From NCBI GenBank assembly GCA_014379665.1, contig JACMLK010000229.1, positions 1 through 10,249 of the forward strand: DNA of 10,249 nt. The letters are read 5' to 3'. Below, piece after piece: positions 4,960-10,249 of this stretch; the first letter of the stretch is position 1; the number at the start of each line of letters is the position of its first letter. Source of the stretch: Saprospiraceae bacterium. Its GTDB lineage: Bacteria > Bacteroidota > Bacteroidia > Chitinophagales > Saprospiraceae. A program made the translations under genes and the position numbers. The notes beneath the pieces are model-generated. The model searched no databases. It saw only the letters and a list, made by a program, of their open reading frames with translations, and was not told the DNA's origin.

Positions 4960-7865
4960 TGACTGTGAGAATCTTCTTCTTATTATGTGTTGCGAAAGTT
5001 TGCAGCGCTCATTCATTGGATTCAATTGCTCCTTTTTACGATATTAATGCCAAACTTGATACCACAGAACGCACTCTTTCTGTTCAGGTAAACGTACAGA
5101 TCCCTGCTGAAATGAATTTACCGGGAGATACGATATGGTTTCATCTTTGGGCAAATGCTTTCAGCAATACTGGAAATGAATTTACAGAAGAGCAACTTAA
5201 ATATGGTCTTAGCAACTTTTATTTTCGGGATGAAACACTATTATCCAAAATAACTGATTTAAAAGTCAGTGTAAACCAAAATTCGGCCAATTATGTATTT
5301 AAGGACGAAAGTAAGGAGATACTTGGGGTCATTATTGGCAATCAAAATTTATTTTCAGGCGCCATTAATATAGAATACATCTTAAAATTACCTGCATTAA
5401 TCAATGGTCTTGGATATGAAAAAGGAAATTATTATCTCAGAAATTTTTATCCAAAACTCGCCATATATGAAAACAAAGCATGGCAAACCTATCAGTACAG
5501 ACAATTTCTTGAAGAATGGGGATATAACGCTGACGTTTTGTTAAAATTAAATGGAATGGAAGGATTTAGTTACTACTCCAATGGCATTAAGTCACATCAA
5601 AATCCTATTGAAATTTCGGCTAAAAATGTAAAAGAACTGGCTATCTTTATGTTAAGGACTGAGCATAAAGGATTGTTGAAAACTTCAGTTAATAAGGACA
5701 TCACCTATCAACTGATATCCACTATAGAAGCTACATTAAGCCCCGAAGAGGTTGATTCTACTATTCAAAAAGTAGCATTCAGATTGTCAGAATATCTTGG
5801 AAAATTTCCTTTTGAATCCCTGACCATTGTTATTGGAAAAGGTTGCTATTCCTGTTTCAAAACTGATGGAATGGTTATGGTTAATGAACCACAAGATGGA
5901 AATTCAGTAGAAGAATGGCTAGTCTCAATATTGACTGATGTGTGGATAAGCGGAAAATTTGTAATCAATACTGAAAGTTATCCCTGGCTTGTCGGTGGAT
6001 TAACAACTTATTTTCAAGATATATACAATGAAGATTTTCTGACCAAGGATGAAAAAGAATCTGCCGAATTTGGCAGTTTTTATTATAAATATCTGTATTG
6101 GTACCAACGTTCCAGAATAACAAAACCATTGAATACGAATAGGAATATTCTCAACAAAGATCTTGAGTGCCTAAACAGATATTATAAATCAGCAGCTTTT
6201 TTGCACTATTTATCCGCTATGGTTGGCAAAGAAAATTTTTCAAGTACATTAGCGCATTTTATTTCATCGAGAGAGACACTAACACCGGATAATCTGATCG
6301 AAAGACTTGAACAGATTTCAAGGAAGGAGCTTAAAGTTATTGCAGATAACTACATATCCAGAACATGTGAAACCGATTATAAAATACATAGTATAAATTA
6401 TAATGATGGAAAATTACAAATATCAGTAGAAAATCTAAAGACTGATGCATTACCCTTTATTCTTACAATAGAAAATAAAGATGGATTGGAAACTGTCTTT
6501 TTAGTCAATGGTTTTAAAGGAACAAAGACTATAGCGGTAGAAATTGATGATCAGGATGATATAAATGTTGTGTCCATTGACAAAGCAGGCTTTCTTCCTG
6601 AGATTAATAGAGAAAATAATCATTACTATCCGGGAAAAACCTGTAAACATGGGACTGTAAAATTAGCAAATCTCTTTAAAACCGGAGACTCACGTGTTAA
6701 AGAATTGTGTTTTCTGCCCTTTCCGTTATATAACGATAATGATGGAGTTATGGCAGGGCTGACTATTTCCAATTCCAATGTAATTGATCCAAAATTATTC
6801 CGCTTTGCCATTTCGCCAGTTTATTCTTTCAGAAATAAAAAACTACTCGGGCAAGCCTGGACATCTTATGATCAGTATTTATCCAGTGATATTTTTAAAA
6901 GAGTAAGATACAGATTAGGCCTGAAATCTTTTGATTTGAATACTAACAGTGAATTTAACTATAGTCAGAGGTATGTTCGCATTGATCCTTCTGTAACATT
7001 TCATTTCAGACATGAAGAATCTAAGAGTATTGAGTCCTCCTTAAGTATTAAATCATTTTTCATAAATGAAGAGTATCCCACCTTTGCAGGAAGCGAATTT
7101 TTTAATTTGGAAAACCGAAGTTCAATATATTACAGAATGACCTACAATTTGGATAAAGTAACAACTTTATCTTCTTCTTCATTAAATATCGCTTTGGAAG
7201 ATCAATCCTACAAACAAACCAACGAGTCAATTGATAAAGAGCATTATTTTAAGCTCTCAACTACTTTTAATCAAAGATATTTATTTGCAGTTAAAAAAAA
7301 TATAATATTCAGGTTTTTTGCTTCAGGTTTTCTTATTAATACGCAACGACAGTCCGGAAGTTTTCAGAATATTTTTACAAGAGGGAGCATTGCCATGATA
7401 CATCAGGGATATAATGATTATACATATGATGAATATTTTTTTTCGAGACAAAATCAAACCAGATTATACGACAATCAGACAAGTTTTATAGAAGGTGGAG
7501 GATTCAAAACTCCCTTGGGCTCTGCGCATAGTTATGGCATGAGTAATCATTACGCAGTTTCATTAAACTTAAGTACTGACGTCCCTTTTATTCCGGCATG
7601 GATACCTCTCAGACTTTATTTTGATGTCGGTACATTTAGTGTATACAATAATGGTGATAATAAATTCAAAAATAACCTCATATATAATGGTGGTTTTTCA
7701 TTCAATTTTAAAGATATTTTAGTGTTTCACATACCAATGATTTATTCAACTGAACTTGGAAATGCTTATAAAGGTCAACATCATACTTTTTTGTCCCGCA
7801 TAAGTTTTTCGCTTAATTTGAACAAATTTGATTTATGGGATATGACAGATCCATTTGAAGAATAA
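4959..7865 (+). CDS. secreted M1-aminopeptidase-like pseudoenzyme with C-terminal barrel-like domain
   Basis: This is a 968-residue protein. Residues 1-17 are a signal peptide (cleavage likely after CSA). Residues 22-235 resemble the M1 N-terminal saddle domain (FYDINAKLDTTERTLSVQVNV, DTIWFHLWANAFSN). Residues 240-470 resemble the catalytic domain: KTDGMVMVNEP (301-311) sits where GAMEN should be, WLVSILTDVW (320-329) where the HExxH helix should be, YPWLVGGLTTYF (341-352) where the WLxEG motif should be, and RYYKSAAFLHYL (407-418) where the catalytic-Tyr helix should be. HExxH is replaced by SILTD (323-327), the third zinc ligand by Gly346 and the GAMEN Glu by Val306; only the Tyr (408) seems kept. 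It is therefore almost certainly not a zinc aminopeptidase. Residues 475-550 form a beta-rich linker domain. Residues about 585-968 look like an outer-membrane barrel of alternating strands, starting at FLPFPLYNDNDGVMAGL. Its role may be binding or scaffolding at the outer membrane; this is inference. The start sits in a hairpin. Confidence 0.75.
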   Translation: MTVRIFFLLCVAKVCSAHSLDSIAPFYDINAKLDTTERTLSVQVNVQIPAEMNLPGDTIWFHLWANAFSNTGNEFTEEQLKYGLSNFYFRDETLLSKITDLKVSVNQNSANYVFKDESKEILGVIIGNQNLFSGAINIEYILKLPALINGLGYEKGNYYLRNFYPKLAIYENKAWQTYQYRQFLEEWGYNADVLLKLNGMEGFSYYSNGIKSHQNPIEISAKNVKELAIFMLRTEHKGLLKTSVNKDITYQLISTIEATLSPEEVDSTIQKVAFRLSEYLGKFPFESLTIVIGKGCYSCFKTDGMVMVNEPQDGNSVEEWLVSILTDVWISGKFVINTESYPWLVGGLTTYFQDIYNEDFLTKDEKESAEFGSFYYKYLYWYQRSRITKPLNTNRNILNKDLECLNRYYKSAAFLHYLSAMVGKENFSSTLAHFISSRETLTPDNLIERLEQISRKELKVIADNYISRTCETDYKIHSINYNDGKLQISVENLKTDALPFILTIENKDGLETVFLVNGFKGTKTIAVEIDDQDDINVVSIDKAGFLPEINRENNHYYPGKTCKHGTVKLANLFKTGDSRVKELCFLPFPLYNDNDGVMAGLTISNSNVIDPKLFRFAISPVYSFRNKKLLGQAWTSYDQYLSSDIFKRVRYRLGLKSFDLNTNSEFNYSQRYVRIDPSVTFHFRHEESKSIESSLSIKSFFINEEYPTFAGSEFFNLENRSSIYYRMTYNLDKVTTLSSSSLNIALEDQSYKQTNESIDKEHYFKLSTTFNQRYLFAVKKNIIFRFFASGFLINTQRQSGSFQNIFTRGSIAMIHQGYNDYTYDEYFFSRQNQTRLYDNQTSFIEGGGFKTPLGSAHSYGMSNHYAVSLNLSTDVPFIPAWIPLRLYFDVGTFSVYNNGDNKFKNNLIYNGGFSFNFKDILVFHIPMIYSTELGNAYKGQHHTFLSRISFSLNLNKFDLWDMTDPFEE

Positions 7866-7914
7866 TACAATAAAATATGTTTTGTGTCTTTGATTTTTAA
7901 TAATTATTTAATAT

Positions 7915-9051
7915 ATGATAATTGGAATAATTGGTTCAGGAGCAATGGGATCGGGTATAGCACAGGTTGCAGCAATGGCAGGAGACGAATTAAGAATTTT
8001 TGATAATAGCCGGCCAGCACAAACTAAGGCACTTCAGAATATTCAGGAAAGCATAAACAAATTTGTTACTAAAGGCATTTTGTCAGCTTCGGAAGGAGTG
8101 GCTGTTATCGGTAGAATTTATATTTGTGATCATATAGATACGATGTATGATTGCGACCTGGTCATTGAAGCTATTATTGAAGATTTGGCCACCAAAAAGC
8201 AATTATTTCAGTCTCTCGAAAAAATTGTTACTAAAGATTGTATCATCGCAACTAATACATCCTCTTTTTCAATCACCTCCATGGCGGCATCTTTAAATCA
8301 TCCTGAACGTTGTATTGGGATTCATTTTTTCAACCCTCCGGTTTTAATGCAACTGGTTGAGTTAATTCCTGCCATACAAACCAAAGATGATATTACTAAA
8401 AAAGTCAAAGATATCATTGAATTTTGGGGCAAGACCGATGTAGTGGCTAAAGATACTCCGGGATTTATTGTGAACAAAGTGGCTCGGCCATTTTACAGTG
8501 AAGCTATCAGGATTTTTGAAGAAGGTATTTCCGACACGACCACTATAGATTATGCTATGACACGACACGGATTTAAAATGGGACCATTCAAATTGATGGA
8601 TTTTATAGGTCATGATGTGAATTATCGCGTGACGGAATCTATTTGGAAGGCATTTTATTATGATTCGAAATACCGACCATCATTAACACAGCTTAGACTA
8701 TTTGAAGCAGGACATTTTGGCCTTAAAAGTAACAGAGGATTTTATATTTATCCCCAGAATAATGAATTAATTCATGATACGGACGATAATGTCTGTGATG
8801 AAATATTTTTGCGAATAATAAGTATGCTTGTTAATGAAGCTGCTGATACCGTACACCAAAATATCTGCTCTCCTCAAGACGTGGATTTGGCTGTCAGACT
8901 GGGGGTAAATTATCCAAAAGGATTATTGGCTTGGGGAAAGGAAATTGGATATGGAAAAATTGTCAATAAATTAGATCAATTATTTGATCTTTACCATGAA
9001 GAAAGATACAGAGTTTCCCCCTATTTGAAAAAATTGTATCAGCAAAACTAA
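7915..9051 (+). CDS. 3-hydroxyacyl-CoA dehydrogenase (3-hydroxybutyryl-CoA dehydrogenase type)
   Basis: This 378-residue enzyme oxidises (S)-3-hydroxyacyl-CoA to 3-ketoacyl-CoA with NAD+, the third step of beta-oxidation, or runs in reverse in butyrate-type pathways. It is cytoplasmic. The Rossmann motif GSGAMG is at residues 7-12, with the acidic Asp30 (RIFDNS) at the end of strand 2 that favours NAD+. Catalytic residues by alignment with the human enzyme are Ser116 (NTSSFS), His137 (GIHFFNP), Glu149 (LVEL) and Asn187 (FIVNKV). The first C-terminal 3HCDH domain covers about 183-280 (TPGFIVNK, GPFKLMDFIGHDV, GLKSNRGFYIY). A second, shorter 3HCDH repeat covers about 292-375, including GVNYPKGLLAWG (330-341), which recalls PaaH-type proteins. 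The length lies between the single-domain enzymes (about 280) and the two-domain PaaH type (about 475-500). The gene starts 49 bases after the M1-like gene. No obvious ribosome-binding site precedes the ATG, as is usual in Bacteroidota. Confidence 0.93.
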   Translation: MIIGIIGSGAMGSGIAQVAAMAGDELRIFDNSRPAQTKALQNIQESINKFVTKGILSASEGVAVIGRIYICDHIDTMYDCDLVIEAIIEDLATKKQLFQSLEKIVTKDCIIATNTSSFSITSMAASLNHPERCIGIHFFNPPVLMQLVELIPAIQTKDDITKKVKDIIEFWGKTDVVAKDTPGFIVNKVARPFYSEAIRIFEEGISDTTTIDYAMTRHGFKMGPFKLMDFIGHDVNYRVTESIWKAFYYDSKYRPSLTQLRLFEAGHFGLKSNRGFYIYPQNNELIHDTDDNVCDEIFLRIISMLVNEAADTVHQNICSPQDVDLAVRLGVNYPKGLLAWGKEIGYGKIVNKLDQLFDLYHEERYRVSPYLKKLYQQN

Positions 9052-9149
9052 AAACTTAAATGATTCGACTAATGATATGAAGTCATGGACAAAATCCTGA
9101 ACCAGTTTATTTAAAAGTTTGTTCTAAATATAAATTAATTTTAAGTCCA

Positions 9150-10249
9150 ATGAAGTTTTTAAATGTTCTTATAGGAATTCTTTTATTAGGAGTGGGAGTG
9201 TACATAGGTACTAAATTTATCCCTGATACATTGGATGACAAACTAACAAATTTCATCAATCCGCAAAACCCGGAAAAGAGTGAAGGGAGCCATTCAAATC
9301 GCAGGTCTATTGATTCAGTCACATACCTTACTAATAGTGAGCAGGCCACGATTAATTTATTTGAAAGATCAGTCCCTTCAGTTTGTTTTATTACTACTAT
9401 CAATATCCAGAGAGATTACTGGTCCAGGAATATAGCAGAGATACCTGCTGGTACAGGCTCAGCATTTATATGGGATAGTATTGGTCACATTATTACCAAT
9501 TATCATGTGATAGAAAGTGGAACAAAATATAAAATTACATTGTTTGATGGAACATCCTGGGATGCAAAATTGATAGGGGCAGAACCTAATAAAGATCTGG
9601 CTGTCCTTCAAATTGAATCACCAAAAGATAAATTGAAAGCCATACCAATCGGACAATCATCCAAACTAAAAGTAGGGCAAACTGTTTATGCCATTGGCAA
9701 CCCATTTGGTTTGGATCAGTCACTGACCACAGGTGTTATAAGCGCTCTTGGTAGAGAAATAATATCCATAGGTGGGAGACCAATAAGGGATGTGATACAG
9801 ACAGATGCGGCCATTAACCCCGGTAATTCAGGGGGCCCATTACTTGATAGTTCCGGACGGTTGATTGGCGTAAATACCATGATTTATAGCCCATCAGGTG
9901 CATCAGCCGGTATTGGTTTTTCCATTCCGGTAGATGAAGTCAACTGGGTCGTTTCGGATATAATAAAATTTGGCGAAGTCAAAAGGCCGGTGATGGGTAT
10001 TGAATTATTACCTGCGCAATATGCTCAAAACTGGGGAATTGAAGGGGCTATGATATTTACAGTTTTACCTGACGGAGGAGCCGAAAGAGCAGGACTCAAG
10101 GCGGTTCAAAAGGACAGAAATGGAGAAATTATTTTCGGTGATATTATCACATCGATTGATGGTAAAAAAGTGCTGACTAACAATGACCTTATCCTAATAC
10201 TTGAAAAATACAATCCTGGAGATAAAGTGAAAGTGAAGTTTAAAAGAAA
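9150..10249 (+). CDS. HtrA/DegS-like membrane-anchored serine protease with PDZ domain (3' truncated)
   Basis: The frame is open from the ATG at 9150 to the window end; 366 residues are visible. Residues 3-20 are a hydrophobic helix (FLNVLIGILLLGVGVYIG) without a clear cleavage site, so the protease is probably anchored in the inner membrane facing the periplasm. The trypsin-like domain (about 65-270) carries the full triad: His119 (ITNYHV), Asp149 (NKDLAVL) and Ser227 (NPGNSGGPL). Other HtrA signatures are GTGSAFI (101-107), AIGNPFGL (181-188), VIQTDAAINPG (215-225) and GIGFSIP (254-260). A PDZ domain begins near residue 280 (RPVMGIEL) and continues through GAERAGLKA, GDIITSIDGKK and KYNPGDKV to the edge. 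One PDZ domain and this length fit DegS/HhoA-like proteins better than two-PDZ DegP, but a second PDZ could lie beyond the window. The family degrades misfolded envelope proteins or cleaves stress-signalling anti-sigma factors. The 98-base gap upstream shows only a weak -7-like AAAGTTTG at 9114-9121. Confidence 0.93.
   Translation, partial: MKFLNVLIGILLLGVGVYIGTKFIPDTLDDKLTNFINPQNPEKSEGSHSNRRSIDSVTYLTNSEQATINLFERSVPSVCFITTINIQRDYWSRNIAEIPAGTGSAFIWDSIGHIITNYHVIESGTKYKITLFDGTSWDAKLIGAEPNKDLAVLQIESPKDKLKAIPIGQSSKLKVGQTVYAIGNPFGLDQSLTTGVISALGREIISIGGRPIRDVIQTDAAINPGNSGGPLLDSSGRLIGVNTMIYSPSGASAGIGFSIPVDEVNWVVSDIIKFGEVKRPVMGIELLPAQYAQNWGIEGAMIFTVLPDGGAERAGLKAVQKDRNGEIIFGDIITSIDGKKVLTNNDLILILEKYNPGDKVKVKFKR

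Noticed and set aside
7011..7028. HEESK in the M1-like protein as a displaced HExxH zinc motif
   Set aside because: It lacks the second His, lies in the barrel-like region and far from the peptidase domain.
8362..8613. Antisense 83-codon frame inside the hydroxyacyl-CoA dehydrogenase gene
   Set aside because: It is a shadow of conserved codons of the sense gene, with no independent start context.
9067..9084. GACT...AGTC inverted repeat after the dehydrogenase as a terminator
   Set aside because: Only four base pairs with a 10-base loop and no T-run; no intrinsic terminator is convincingly visible in any gap of this window.
9107..9403. Antisense 98-codon open frame overlapping the start of the HtrA-like gene
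   Set aside because: The + strand frame encodes a complete HtrA catalytic domain; the antisense product shows no domain or plausible signal.

Overview
This is an AT-rich stretch with all genes on the + strand, and it looks like the chromosome of a member of the Bacteroidota. The evidence is a SusC/OMP_b-brl-style TonB-dependent receptor with an N-terminal carboxypeptidase-regulatory-like domain, a small TonB C-terminal-domain protein, an M1-peptidase-like protein fused to an apparent outer-membrane barrel, few Shine-Dalgarno sequences, and exact matches to the Bacteroidota -7 promoter element TAnnTTTG upstream of two genes. A Saprospiraceae/Chitinophagia-like lineage is a guess. I see no mobile element with a transposase, no CRISPR array, and no tRNA or rRNA.

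Layout: (1) 2-466 is the 3' end of a membrane protein with two CBS domains, most likely a site-2-protease (M50) type. (2) 532-1698 is a membrane-anchored PQQ-dependent sugar (sorbosone-type) dehydrogenase. It is followed 5 bases later by (3) 1704-2192, a free-standing TonB C-terminal-like domain without a membrane anchor. (4) 2352-4832 is an outer-membrane TonB-dependent receptor with a GTG start. (5) 4959-7865 is a 968-residue secreted protein with an M1 aminopeptidase fold that has lost all its zinc ligands and carries a C-terminal barrel-like region. Its ribosome-binding site lies inside a perfect hairpin. (6) 7915-9051 is a 3-hydroxyacyl-CoA dehydrogenase. (7) 9150 to the window end is a membrane-anchored HtrA/DegS-like serine protease with one PDZ domain, cut by the window edge.

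How they fit together: genes 2-5 are mostly envelope or outer-membrane proteins. Genes 2 and 3 look like one transcript; a -7-like box and a 14-bp inverted repeat lie before gene 4. Proteolysis genes (a probable intramembrane protease and HtrA) lie at both ends, which could reflect envelope quality control, but they are separated by unrelated genes. The fatty-acid enzyme appears to be an ordinary metabolic neighbour.

The most interesting points are the pseudo-M1-peptidase/barrel fusion, the start-codon hairpin in front of it, the 14-bp inverted repeat bracketing the 3' end of the TonB-like gene, and the anchorless TonB domain beside a PQQ enzyme. None of these is proven to be a new system from sequence alone.
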